Positions 33,658 to 44,805 are shown, counted from the first letter of the stretch. The stretch: DNA of 64,000 nt from Arachis hypogaea (GCF_003086295.3 NC_092051.1:68325772-68389771), one strand, 5' to 3'. Notes: generated by a model not told the origin, from the letters alone. Numbers and translations are program-made.

Positions 33658-34873
33658 AGTTGCTCACGTTGCCAGGGATTGTTCGAGCCTGGACATCACA
33701 ATTTTTTGTTTTGTGTCTTTTCATGTTTATCATATGCATTCTTGAATTCTTAGTGCGTAAGCATTAAAGAATTCTAAGTTTGGTGTCTTGCATGTTTTCT
33801 TTGCATTAAAAATTTTTCAAAATTGTGTCTATGATGTTCATCTTGACATTCATAGCATTCTTGCATGCATTCATTGTTTTGATCTAAAAATTTCATGCAT
33901 TGCATAATTTTCATGTTTTTCATAAAAATTTCAAAAAATCAAAAAAAAATAATCTTTCCCTTTTTCTCTCATCAAATTCGAAAATTTGGATTGACTTTTT
34001 CAAAAATTTTTAAAATCAAGTTGTTTCTTATGAGTCAAATCAAATTTTCAAATTGAAAATCTTATCTTTTTCAAAAATCAAATCTTTTTCAAAATTCTTA
34101 GTTATTTTCGAAAATTCCAAAAATATTTTTCAAAAATATTTTTCTTATTTTTATACCAAATTTTCGAAAATAACATAATCAATTAATGTTTTGATTCAAA
34201 AATTTGAAGTTTGTTACTTGCTTGTTAAGAAAGATTCAAACTTTGAGTTCTAGAATCATATCTTGTGATTTCTTGTGAATCAAGTCATTAATTGTGATCT
34301 TAAAAATCAAATCTTTTTTCAAAAACTAATTTCTATCATATCTTTTCAAAATATCTTCTCATCTTATCTTTTTCAAAAATATCTTTTCAAAATATCTTTC
34401 CTAACCTCCTAACTTTTTATCTTTTCAAAATTTGTTTCAACTAACTAACTAACTTTTTGTTTGTTTCTTAACTTTTTCAAAACTACCTAACTAACTCTCT
34501 CTCTCTAATTTTCGAAAATATCTTCCCTCTTTTTCAAAAATTTCTTTTTAATTAACTAATTATTCTTATTTTTATTTTTAATTTTAAAAATTTTTCGAAA
34601 AAATACTAACAATTTTCAAAAACCATTTTTCGAAAATCACTAACTCTTTTTCAAAATAATTTTCGAAAATTATCCCTCCCCCATATTATTCTATTTATTC
34701 ATTCATATCCTAACATCTTATTTCACATCTCTGCCATCCTCACAGTTGTGTTTCTTCCATTATATTACATTCTTTGTCTCCTCCTCTTCTTCTACTTATA
34801 CAGGGATCCCTATACTGTGGTATAAAGGATCTCTATTATTATTATCATTTTTCTGTGCCTTCTTTTTTGTCAT
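33658..34873 (+). other. D2 PBS region and 5' leader
   Basis: Same degenerate PBS (AGTTGCTCACGTTGCC) and AT-rich leader as D1, with the GAATTCTT/AAGAATTC hairpin and TAAGTTTGGTGT (33744-33786). No gene supported. Confidence 0.65.
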
Positions 34874-37201
34874 ATGAGCAGGAGCAAGGATAAGAACATT
34901 CTTGTGGAAGCAGATCCAGAACCTGAAAGAACTCTGAAGAGAAAATTAAGAGAAGCTAAATTACAACAATCCAGAGAAAACCTTTCAGAAATTTTCGAAC
35001 AGGAAGAGGAGATGGAAGCCGAAAATAATAATAATGAAAGGAAGATGCTTGGTGACTTTACTGCACCTAATTCCAATTTACATGGAAGAAGCATCTCCAT
35101 TCCTGCCATTGGAGCAAACAACTTTGAGCTGAAACCTCAATTAGTTTCTCTGATGCAGCAGAACTGCAAGTTTTATGGACTTCCATCTGAAGATCCTTTT
35201 CAGTTCTTAACTGAATTCTTGCAGATATGTGATACTGTTAAGACTAATGGAGTAGATCCTGAAGTCTACAGGCTCATGCTTTTCCCTTTTGCTGTAAGAG
35301 ACAGAGCTAGATTATGGTTGGATTCTCAACCCAAAGACAGCCTGAACTCTTCGGATAAGTTGGTCACGGCTTTCTTAGCCAAGTACTTTCCTCCTCAAAA
35401 GCTGAGCAAGCTTAGAGCTGATGTTCAAACCTTCAGACAGAAAGAAGGTGAATCCCTCTATGAAGCTTGGGAAAGATACAAACAGTTGACCAAAAAGTGT
35501 CCTTCTGACATGCTTTCAGAATGGACCATCCTGGATATATTCTATGATGGTTTATCTGAGCTATCAAAGATGTCACTGAACACTTCTGCAGGTGGATTCA
35601 TTCACCTAAAGAAAACGCCTGCAGAAGCTCAAGAACTCATTGACATGGTTGCTAATAACCAGTTCATGTACACTTCTGAAAGGAATCTTGTGAGTAATGG
35701 GACGCCTATGAAGAAGGGAGTTCTTGAGGTTGATACTCTGAATGCCATATTGGCTCAGAATAAAATATTGACTCAGCAAGTCAATATGATCTCTCAGAGT
35801 CTGCATGGAATGCAAGCTGCATCCAACAGTACTCAAGAGGCATCTTCTGAAGAAAAAGCTTATGATCCTGAGAACCCTGCAATAGCAGAGGTAAATTACT
35901 TAGGTGAACCTTATGGAAACACCTATAACTCAACATGGAGAAATCATCCAAATTTCTCATGGAAGGATGAAAAGCCCCAACAAGGCTTTAATAATGGTGG
36001 AAGAAAAAGGTTTAGCAACAGCAAGCCTTTTCCATCATCAACTCAGCAACAGACAGAGAACTCTGAACAAAATACTTCTAATTTAGCAAATCTAGTCTCT
36101 GATCTATCTAAGGCCACTGTAAGTTTCATGAATGAAACAAGGTCTTCCATTAGAAATCTGAAAGCACAAGTGGGCCAGCTGAGTAAAAGGATCACTGAAA
36201 TCCCTCCTAGTACTCTCCCAAGTAATACAGAAGAGAACCCAAAAGGAGAGTGCAAGGCCATTGACATAAGCACCATGGCCAAACCTGTAAGGGAAGGAGA
36301 GGACGTGAATCCCAAGGAGGAAGACCTCCTGGGACGTCCAGTGATCAATAAGGAGCTTCCCTCTGAGGAATCAAAGGACTCTGAGGCTCATCTAGAGACC
36401 ATAGAGATTCCATTGAACCTCCTTATGCCCTTCATGAGCTCTGATGAGTATTCCTCTTCTGAAGAGAATGAGGATGTTACTGAAGAGCAAACTGCCAAGT
36501 TTCTTGGTGCAATCATGAAGCTGAATGCCAAATTATTTGGCATTGATACTTGGGAAGTTGAACCTCGCTTGTTCATCAATGAACTAAGTGATCTGGATCA
36601 ACTGACATTGCCTCAGAAGAGACAGGATCCTGGAAAGTTCATAATACCCTGTACCATAGGCACCATGATCTTTAAGGCCTTGTGTGACCTTGGTTCAGGG
36701 ATAAACCTCATGCCCCTCTCTGTAATAGAGAAACTGGGAATCTATGGGGTGCAAGCTGCTAAAATCTCATTAGAGATGGCAGACAGTTCAAGAAAACAGG
36801 CTTATGGACAAGTAGAGGACGTGTTAGTAAAGGTTGAAGGCCTTTACATCCCTGCTGATTTCATAGTCCTGGATACTGGAAAGGAAGAGGATGAATCCAT
36901 CATCCTAGGAAGACCTTTCCTGGCCACAGCAAGAGCTGTGATTGATGTTCACAGAGGTGAAATAGTCCTTCAATGGAATGAGGACTCCCTTGTGTTTAAA
37001 ACTCAAGGATCTCCCTCTACAACCATGGAGAGGAAGCAGATAAAGCTTCTCTCAAAGCAGAGTCAACCAGAGCCCCCACAGTCAAACTCTAAGTTTGGTG
37101 TTGGGAGGCCACAACCAAACTCTAAGTTTGGTGTTGAACTCCCATATCCAAACTCTAAGTTTGGTGTTGGAGAGTCTCAACAAAGCTCTGCACATCTGTG
37201 A
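34874..37201 (+). CDS. D2 gag-protease polyprotein, intact
   Basis: 775 residues from MSRSKDKNILVE. The basic, Glu-rich N-terminus is followed by the retrotransposon gag domain (about residues 80-250; ELKPQLVSLMQQNCKFYG, WLDSQPKDSLNS, YEAWERYKQLTKKCPSDM), a Gln/Asn-rich linker, then a retropepsin-like protease with CDLGSG (D605) and ILGRPFL (about 677). No zinc knuckle is seen, as is usual for Athila gag. The tail encodes the TAAGTTTGGTGT motif three times about 33 bp apart (NSKFGV repeats at 37086-37170). Gag builds the particle and protease processes it; RT and INT would have to come from an autonomous relative. It is the only gag-protease in the window without a lesion. Confidence 0.88.
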   Translation: MSRSKDKNILVEADPEPERTLKRKLREAKLQQSRENLSEIFEQEEEMEAENNNNERKMLGDFTAPNSNLHGRSISIPAIGANNFELKPQLVSLMQQNCKFYGLPSEDPFQFLTEFLQICDTVKTNGVDPEVYRLMLFPFAVRDRARLWLDSQPKDSLNSSDKLVTAFLAKYFPPQKLSKLRADVQTFRQKEGESLYEAWERYKQLTKKCPSDMLSEWTILDIFYDGLSELSKMSLNTSAGGFIHLKKTPAEAQELIDMVANNQFMYTSERNLVSNGTPMKKGVLEVDTLNAILAQNKILTQQVNMISQSLHGMQAASNSTQEASSEEKAYDPENPAIAEVNYLGEPYGNTYNSTWRNHPNFSWKDEKPQQGFNNGGRKRFSNSKPFPSSTQQQTENSEQNTSNLANLVSDLSKATVSFMNETRSSIRNLKAQVGQLSKRITEIPPSTLPSNTEENPKGECKAIDISTMAKPVREGEDVNPKEEDLLGRPVINKELPSEESKDSEAHLETIEIPLNLLMPFMSSDEYSSSEENEDVTEEQTAKFLGAIMKLNAKLFGIDTWEVEPRLFINELSDLDQLTLPQKRQDPGKFIIPCTIGTMIFKALCDLGSGINLMPLSVIEKLGIYGVQAAKISLEMADSSRKQAYGQVEDVLVKVEGLYIPADFIVLDTGKEEDESIILGRPFLATARAVIDVHRGEIVLQWNEDSLVFKTQGSPSTTMERKQIKLLSKQSQPEPPQSNSKFGVGRPQPNSKFGVELPYPNSKFGVGESQQSSAHL

Positions 37202-38105
37202 GGCTCCATGAGAGCCCACTGTCAAGCTATTGACATTAAAGAAGCGCTTGTTGGGAGGCAACCCAATTTTTATTTATCTAACTATATTTTTCTTAGTTAT
37301 ATGTCTTTGTAGGTTCATGATCATATGGAGTCACAAAATAAATATAAAAATTGAAAACGGAATCAAAAACAGCAGAAGAAAAATCACACCCTGGAGGAGC
37401 ATCTGTCTGGCGTTCAGCGCCAGAACAGAGCATGGTTCTAGCGCTGAACGCCCAAAATGGGCAGCTTCTGGGCGCTGAACACCAGAACAGGCATGGTTCT
37501 GGCGTTCAACACCAGAAATGGCACGCAAATGGGCGTTGAACGCCCAGAGTTGGGTGCAAAGGCATTTTTACATGCCTAATGGGTGCAGGGATGTAAATCC
37601 TTGAACACCTCAGGATCTGTGGACCCCACAGGATCCAGTTAGGATCTGTGGACCCCACAGGATCCCCACCTACCTCCACTCACTTCTTCTCACCACTCTC
37701 TTTCACACAACCCCATAAACACTCTTCCCCAAAAAACCCTTCACCAATCACCTCACACTCTCTTCCCCATCACCTCTTCACCACTCACATCCATCCACTC
37801 TTCCCCATAAACCTACCTCATAAACTCCACCTACCTTCAAAATTCAAAACCAATTTCCCACCCAAACCCACCCATATGGCCGAAACCTTTCCCCCCTCCC
37901 TTCCCTATATAAAGCCCTCCATTCTTCATCAAATTCACACAACACACCCCTCTACACCCTTCTTGGCCGAACCACATCACCCTCTCCCTCTCCTCCATTT
38001 CTTCTTCTTCTTCATCTATTCTTTCTTTTATTGCTCGAGGGCGAGCAAAATTCTAAGTTTGGTGTGGTAAAAGCATAGCTTTTTTTTGTTTTTCCATTAC
38101 CATTG
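37202..38105 (+). other. D2 spacer between protease and ORF3
   Basis: Near-identical to 28743-29614: palindromes (37408-37548), two CTGTGGACCCCACAG units, TATATAA near 37906, hairpin and TAAGTTTGGTGT at 38032-38065. Confidence 0.65.
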
Positions 38106-39254
38106 ATGGCATCTAAGACCGGAGAATCCTCTAGAAGAGGGAAAGGGAAGACAAAAGCTTCCACATCCGAGTCATGGAAGATGGAAAGGTTCATCTCCAA
38201 AGCCCATCAAGACCACTTCTATGATGTTGTGGCCAAGAAGAAGGTGATCCCTGAGGTCCCTTTCAAACTCTAAAGAAATGAGTATCCGGAGATCCGACAT
38301 GAAATTCAAAGAAGAGGTTGGGAAGTTCTAACAAAACTCATCCAACAAGTCGGCATCCTAATGGTTCAAGAGTTCTATGCTAATGCATGGATCACCAAGA
38401 ACCATGATCAAAGTAAGAACCCGGATCCAAAGAACTATGTTACAATGGTTTGGGGGAAATACTTAGATTTTAGTCCGGAAAATGTGAGGTTGGCGTTCAA
38501 CTTGCCAAACATGGAAGAGAACGCACGCCCCTATACAAGGAGAGTCAACTTTGATCAAAGGTTGGACCAAGTCCTTATGGACATATGTGTAGAAGGAGCT
38601 CAATGGAAGGTTGACTCCAAAGGCAAGCCGGTTCAACTAAGAAGATTGGACCTCAAGCCTATAGCTAGAGGATGGTTGGAGTTCATTCAATGCTCAATCA
38701 TTCCCACTAGCAACCGGTCTGAAGTTACTATAGACCGGGCCATCATGATCCATAGCATCATGATTGGAGAAGAGGTGGAAGTTCATGAGATTATACCTCA
38801 AGAACTCTACAAGGTGGCTGACAAGTCCTGCACCATGGCAAGGTTATCCTTTTCTCACCTCATTTGCCACCTATGCAATTCGGCTGGAATTGACATAGAG
38901 GGAGATATCCTCATTAAAGAGGACAAGCCCATCACTAAGAAAAAGATGGAGCAAGCAAGAGATCCCAGTCATGGAGCTCAAGAGGCGTATGAAGCTCATT
39001 ACCATGAGATCCCTGAGATGCCTCAAATGCACTTTCCTCCACAAAATTATTGGGAGCAAATCAACACCTCCCTAGGAGAATTGAGTTCCAATATGGGACA
39101 ACTAAGGGTGGAACATCAAGAGCACTCCATCATGCTTCATGAAATAAGGGAAGATCAAAAAGCAATGAGGGAGGAGCAACAAAGACAAGGAAGAGACATA
39201 GAAGAGCTCAAGAACATCATTGGTTCCTCAAGAAGGAAACGCCACCATCACTAA
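38106..39254 (+). pseudogene. D2 ORF3, stop at codon 56
   Basis: Same TAA (38271-38273) as D1, otherwise open to 39254. It differs from D1 at few residues (for example W for R in GAQWKVD, C for S in DKSCTMARLS). Domain description as for A and D1: basic N-terminus, putative plant transposon protein-like middle, C-terminal coiled coil with RRKRHHH end. Confidence 0.8.
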
Positions 39255-40397
39255 GGTGGATTCATTCCTTGTTCTTCTTTCTTCTGTTTTTCGTTTTCTA
39301 TGTTATGTGCTTAGCTATGTTTGTGTCTTCATTACATGATCATTAGTAGTTAGTAACTTTGTCTTAAAGATATGAATGTCCTATGAATCTATCACCTCTC
39401 TTAAATGAAAAATGTTTTAATTCAAAAGAACAAGAAGTACATGAGTTTCGAATTTATCCTTGAACTTAGCTTAATTATATTGATGTGGTGACAATGCTTC
39501 TTGTTTTCTGAATGTATGCTTGAACAGTGCATATGTCTTTTGAAGTTGTTGTTTAAGAATGTTAAATATGTTGGCTCTTGAAAGAATGATGACTAGGAAA
39601 CATGTTATTTGATAATCTGAAAAATCATAAAAATGATTCTTGAAGCAAGAAAAAGCAGCAAAGAACAAAGCTTGCAGAAAAAAAAATAGGCGAAAAAAAA
39701 TAATATAAAGAAAAGCAAGCAGAAAAAGCCAAAAGCTCTTAAAACCAAGAGGCAAGAGCAAAAAGCCAATAACCCTTAAAACCAAAAGGCAAGGGTAAAT
39801 AAAAAGGATCCCAAGGCTTTGAGCATCAGTGGATAGGAGGGCCTAAAGGAATAAAATCCTGGTCTAAGCGGCTAAACCAAGCTGTCCCTAACCATGTGCT
39901 TGTGGCGTGTAGGTGTCAAGTGAAAACTTGAGACTGAGCGGTTAAAGTCAAGGTCCAAAGCAAAAAAAAAAAGAGTGTGCTTAAGAACCCTGGACACCTC
40001 TAATTGGGGACTTTAGCAAAGCTGAGTCACAATCTGAAAAGGTTCACCCAATTATGTGTCTGTGGCATTTATGTATCCGGTGGTAATACTGGAAAACAAA
40101 GTACTTAGGGCCACGGCCAAGACTCATAAAATAGCTGTGTTCAAGAATCATCATACTGAACTAGGAGAATCAATAACACTATCTGAAATCTGAGTTCCTA
40201 TAGATGCCAATCATTCTGAACCTCAATGGATAAAGTGAGATGCCAAAACTATTCAAGAGGCAAAAAGCTATAAGTCCCGCTCATTTGATTGGAGCTATGT
40301 TTCATTGATAGTTTGGAATTTATAGTATATTCTCTTCTTTTTATCCTATTTGATTTTCAGTTGCTTGGGGACAAGCAACAATTTAAGTTTGGTGTTG
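39255..40397 (+). other. D2 3' untranslated region
   Basis: No gene. Hairpin TTGCTTG-ggga-CAAGCAA (40361-40378) and TAAGTTTGGTGT (40384-40395) before the D3 LTR. Confidence 0.65.
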
Positions 40398-42204
40398 TGA
40401 TGAGCGGATAATTTATACGCTTTTTGACATTGTTTTTAGTATGTTTTTAGTAGGATCTAGTTACTTTTAGGGATGTTTTCATTAGTTTTTATGTTAAATT
40501 CACATTTCTGGACTTTACTATGAGTTTTTGTGTTTTTCTGTGATTTCAGGTATTTTCTGGCTGAAATTGAGGGACTTGAGCAAAAATCTGATTCAGAGGC
40601 TGAAGAAGGACTGCTGATGCTGTTGGATTCTGACCTCCCTGCACTCAAAGTGGATTTTCTGGAGCTACAGAACTCGAAATGGCACGCTTCCAATTGCGTT
40701 GGAAAGTAGACATCCAGGGATTTCCAGAAATATATAATAGTCCATACTTTGGCCAAGAATAGACGACGTAAACTGGCGTTCAACGCCAGCTTTCTACCCA
40801 AATCTGGCGTCCAGCGCCAGAAAAGGAGCCAAAACCAGAGTTGAACGCCCAAACTGGCACAAAAGCTGGCGTTCAACTCCAAGAAGGACCTCTACATGTG
40901 CAACACTCAGGCTCAGCCCAAACACACACCAAGTGGGCCCAGGAAGTGGATTTATACATCAATTACTTACTCATGTAAACCCTAGTAGCTAGTTTATCAT
41001 AAATAGGACCTTTTACTATTGTATTAGGCATCTTTTGATCATTTTTAGATCTCTAGACCTCCATGGGAGGCTGGCCACTCGGCCATGCTTACCCTCTATT
41101 CACTTATGTATTTTCATACGGTAGAGTTTCTACACTCCATAGATTAAGGTGTGGAGCTCTGCTGTTCCTCAAAGATTAATGCAAAGTACTACTGTTTTCT
41201 ATTCAATTCATCTTATTTCGCTTCTAAGATGTCCATTCACACCCAAGAACGTGATGAAGATGATGATTATGTGTGACGCTCATCATCCTTCCCCTTTATG
41301 AACGCGTGCCTGACAAACACTTCTGTTCTACATGAAATAAGCTAGAATGAATATCTCTTAGATCTCCCAACCAGAATCTTCGTGGTGTAAGCTAGAATGA
41401 TGGCGGCATTCAAGAGAATCCGGAAGGTCTAAACCTTGTCTGTGGTATTCCGAGTAGGATTCAATGATTGAATGACTGTGATGAGCTCCTAACTCGCGAT
41501 TGCAGGGCGTTAGTGACAGACGCAAAAGGATAGTAAATCCTATTCCAGCATGATCGAGAACCGACAGATGAATAGCCGTGCCGTGACAGGGTGCGTGAGC
41601 ATATTATTCACTGAGAGGATAAGATGAAGCCATTGACAAGGGTGATGCCTCTAGACGATTAGCCATGCCATGACAGGGCATTGGATCATTTTCCCGAGAG
41701 ATGACCGAAAGTAGCCATTGACAGTGGTGATGTATCACATAAAGCCAGCCATGGAAAGGAGTAAGACTGATTGGATGAAGATAGCAGGAAAGCAGAGGTT
41801 CAGAGGAACGAAAGCACCTCCATTCGCTTATCTGAAATTCCTACCAATGAATTACATAAGTATCTCTATCCCTATTTTATTATATAATATTCAAAAACAC
41901 CATTATCACTTTATATCTGCCTGACTGAGATTTACAAGGTGACCATAGCTTGCTTTATACCAACAATCTCCGTGGAATTCGACCCTTACTCACGTAAGGT
42001 ATTACTTGGACGACCCAGTGCACTTGCTGGTTAGTTGTATCGAAGTTGTGAACCATGGTATTGGCACCATGTTCTTGGCGCCATTGCCAAGGAAAGAAGG
42101 AGCCATGAATTTTACATAATTAAAGTGTAATCACGATTACGCGTACCAAGTTGCTCACGTTGCTAGGGATTGTTCGAGCCTGGACATCACAATTTCGTGC
42201 ACCA
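40398..42204 (+). repeat. D3 LTR with 56-bp 3' extension
   Basis: The first 1,751 bp (to 42148, ..CGCGTACCA) match D1 and D2, with more substitutions and small indels (near 41592-41640). Then 42149-42204 repeats the PBS and first leader bases (AGTTGCTCACGTTGCTAGGG.. TGGACATCACAATTT) and ends CGTGCACCA, directly followed by the GTCTC duplication. The last bases match the LTR terminus of element A (ATCACAATTTCTGCGCACCA). Confidence 0.85.
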
Positions 42205-42209
42205 GTCTC

Positions 42210-43060
42210 ATCAATGGCCTATAAGGAGGACCTTTTAGCCACTCAATATCCAAGAAGCACCCAACATCTCTAAACAAGGTACAGGAACGGGCAGAGAAAT
42301 ACATCATTATGGAGGAGAACTCTCGACTAGGAGAGAGCTCAGAAACCGAATTCTCATAACCCACCACAGGACAAGGATAAAGAGTCCAAGAAAAAATAAG
42401 ATCAACCTGGGAAGCCTAGAAAATACCGCAATTACACCCCTCTTCGGGTGTCTCTTGTGGAGGTTTACCGAGAAATATGCAACACTGAGAAGATCTCACC
42501 ACCTCGTCCATTCAAAAGCAAAAAGAAGAAAGAGGTCAGACGAGTTGAAGGTCCAACTCACAACAAAGAGGTCGGACGAGTTGAAGGTCCACCTCACACC
42601 AAAGAGATCAGATGAGTTGAACGTCCACCTCACAACAAAGAGGCCGGACGAATTGAAGGTCCACCTCACAACAAAGAGGTCGGACGAGTTGAAGGTCTAC
42701 CTCACACCAAAGAGGTCGGACAAGTTGAACATCCACCTCACACCAAAGAGGTCGGAGGAGTGGAACATCCACCTCACACCCAAGAGGTTGGGCGAGTTGA
42801 AGATCCACCTCACACCAAAGAGGTCGGACGAGTAGAACATCCACCTCACACCAAAGAGGTCGGACAAGTTGAAGATCCACCTCACACCGAATAGGTCGGG
42901 CGAGTTGAACGTCCACCTCACACCGAAGAGGTTGGACGAGTTGAACGTCCACCTCACACCCCTGAGAGACATGTTCATATGATAAATGGAGGATTCGCAG
43001 GAGGAGGCATCTCTAAATCATCTCGCTAAAGACACCTCAAAGAGGTTTATTAAGGAAGGG
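42210..43060 (+). pseudogene. Element B gag, 3' part
   Basis: Resumes with INGL and the segment QERAEKYI..MEEN (42270-42320), then KYRNYTPLR.SLVEVYREICNTEK (42420-42490). The zinc knuckle and following basic region found in C are absent; in their place is a 12-residue repeat array, after which PERHVHMINGGFAGGGISKSS restores homology to about 43040. Several stops are present (for example TAA after INGL and after SSR). Confidence 0.82.
42525..42960 (+). repeat. 36-bp minisatellite coding KEVGRVEGPPHT in gag frame
   Basis: About twelve units of 36 bp, anchor AAAGAGGTCGGACGAGTTGA, variable at a few positions. In the gag frame each unit reads K-E-V-G-R-V-E-x-P-P-H-T. The last unit runs into TPERHVHM, which in C is preceded by IERSPR, so the array probably grew from that spot. 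Open frames on both strands across it are by-products of the repeat. Confidence 0.88.
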
Positions 43061-43690
43061 AGAGAGGTTTGAAAAGTACAACGGAATGCGAACAAGCCTT
43101 CCGAGATTTCAAAAATTCTTGGGGTAACCACCCATTCTCACCAGACCCCGGGAAAGTGAAGAACACATATTATACCTCGCAGTGGGAAGTCGAGCAATAG
43201 CCTCAGCACTAGTCAGAGAAGACGAAAGTGGGCAACAACCCATCTACTTCATCAGCAAAGCTCTACAAGGGGCCGAACTAAACTATCAAAAGATAGAAAA
43301 AGTTCGCCTATGCCCTCGTACTCACCTCTCAACGACTCCACCCATACTTTCAAGCTCATACTATTAGAGTTTGGACCAACCAGCCCATAAAAGGCATCCT
43401 ACAGAAAACAAACTCAGTTGGAAGAATCCTACAGAGGACAGCTCGGATAATTCGGGGGACCCTGGACAAAACCAGAGAACATCTCGAACAATTCGGGGGA
43501 CCCTGGACAAAAACAGAAAATAGCTCGGACAAATTAGGGAAAATGAAGTCCGACACATAGAATGCCCGAGCTGATGCATTTTCAAAACCAGCCAGCACCA
43601 ACAACTCGGACAAAATTGGGAAAAATGAAGTCCGACACATAAAATGCCCGAGCTGATGCATTTTCAAAACTAGCCAACACCAAACCAGGG
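43061..43690 (+). pseudogene. Element B RNase H scraps
   Basis: A deletion fuses gag to the first RNase H: ECEQAFRDFKNS, PPILTRPRE, YLAVGSRAIASALVREDESGQQPIYFISKALQGAELNY. Then RVWTNQPIKGILQKTNSVGRIL (frame-shifted), and directly the end of the second RNase H with KMKSDT.NARADAFSKPAS. That last part is duplicated (about 43515-43600 and 43603-43685), as is a GGGGGACCCTGGACAAAA unit before it (43452 and 43495). PR and RT are gone. Confidence 0.8.
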
Positions 43691-44200
43691 GGCAATAACA
43701 GAAGCCTCATCCAGGCTGCATTACAAGACCACAACAAGTCGATCTCGAAGGCGATATAAGGAATGTACTCAGGGTCAGCCACAGTAACACGCATTAAAAC
43801 TATGAAATCCAACCAATCAGACATGCTGTCCGGGATCTTAGTAGACATCTCAAAGACATAGGTCGACTATGGGGTTACTACCAAACAACTCGGGAAAATA
43901 AGAAAACAACTCGGACAATAATAGCAAAATATCAAGTGACAGACATGGCAGTAAAAGGGAAACCCCAGGACTCACACGAAAGTCCAGGGGCACCCTTTGG
44001 AGGCAAGAACACAGAAAAAAGAAGTCGACAATCTATACCCAAACAATCCAAACACCTCTCAAACAGAAGATCAAAACAAAAGCTAGAACCTTTGTACAAA
44101 AGGAGTCAGGCAACGATGAAAAGAAACAGGAACAGGAACCAAACCCTAAGCAAAGCACACATTCTTCTCAAAGGCGAATGAAAAGTGACAACCCAACGAT
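43691..44200 (-). pseudogene. Element B remnant of the antisense gene
   Basis: The minus strand 43850-43780 reads MSTKIPDSMSDWLDFIVLMRVTVADPEY, related to MSSRNN..MADWVDSMVLMCVSLVDSEF in C, then jumps to AFEIDLLWSCNA (43765-43716). Further right (about 43940-44010) lies the antisense leader, as AACCCCAGGACT..CCCTTTGGAGG. In C and E this gene sits beyond INT and the tandem repeats; here it lies between RNase H and INT. Confidence 0.72.
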
Positions 44201-44289
44201 CAAAGATGCAAACTTTTTGCAGAAAGAACCAAAGTTCTTCAGAGCAAATACAAAGTCAAAGATTTACATCAAAAGCATACCAACTTCCC

Positions 44290-44805
44290 TATAGCCCTAC
44301 CTGAAGAGCTCCCACAAGTCCTATGGGCATATCGGACAACCCCACACTCCACTACAAAGGAATCACCCTTCCGATTAGCTTACGGAATAGAGGCAATGAT
44401 CCCAGTGGAGGTCAAAGAAGGATCGCCCAGAGTGATCCACTACAGTGAAGAGGCCAACTCCCAAATTCAAAAGAAAGAACTCGACCTACTTCCAGAAACC
44501 CGAGAAAGAGCTCGGATCAAGGAAGAGGCGTTAAAACGTTAAATGGCCTCAAGATACAATCGGAAGGTAATCTAGCAACAACGATCTCATCCTAATCTGA
44601 AATGACATCAGAATAGGTCGGTCAGGAGAAGAGAAGCTAGCAGCCAACTGGAAAGGACCATACCAAGTTGTTCAGAAGTACTTGGGAAGGGCTACTACAG
44701 ACTGTCCAAACTCGAGGGGCGAGAGCTACCAAGGTCATGGCATGCCTGCAATCTAAAAAGGGTGCCAGGCCGAGATCCAAAAAGATTTCCCGACCTAGAA
44801 AGTTA
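44290..44805 (+). pseudogene. Element B integrase C-terminal end
   Basis: ELPQVLWAYRTTPHSTTKE, FRLAYGIEAMIPVEV, ELDLLPETRERARIKEEALKR then a TAA; later KLAANWKGPYQVV and RELPRSWHACNLKR. Catalytic residues D, D and E are not included. Several frameshifts. Confidence 0.82.

Larger units (their letters stand above)
23434..42204 (+). mobile_element. Complex D: tandem non-autonomous Athila-like element, LTR-internal-LTR-internal-LTR
   Basis: Three LTRs of 1,751 bp each (starts 23434, 31907, 40398) share two internal regions; unit spacing is 8,473 and 8,491 bp. A single perfect duplication GTCTC flanks the whole complex (23429-23433 and 42205-42209), so it is one integration locus. Each internal region has gag-PR, spacer and ORF3, no RT, RNase H or INT. 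D1 and D2 LTRs differ at about seven sites, while D3 differs from both at about 25 or more, and the internal copies differ at few sites. This fits duplication of an LTR-plus-internal unit after the element landed. Confidence 0.92.

Noticed and set aside
42455..42978. Overlapping open frames on both strands across the 36-bp array
   Set aside because: A stop-free 36-bp repeat opens several frames at once; only the gag frame is supported by flanking homology.
43936..44181. 81-codon plus-strand frame in element B
   Set aside because: It is the reverse of the antisense-gene leader; no support for coding in this direction.
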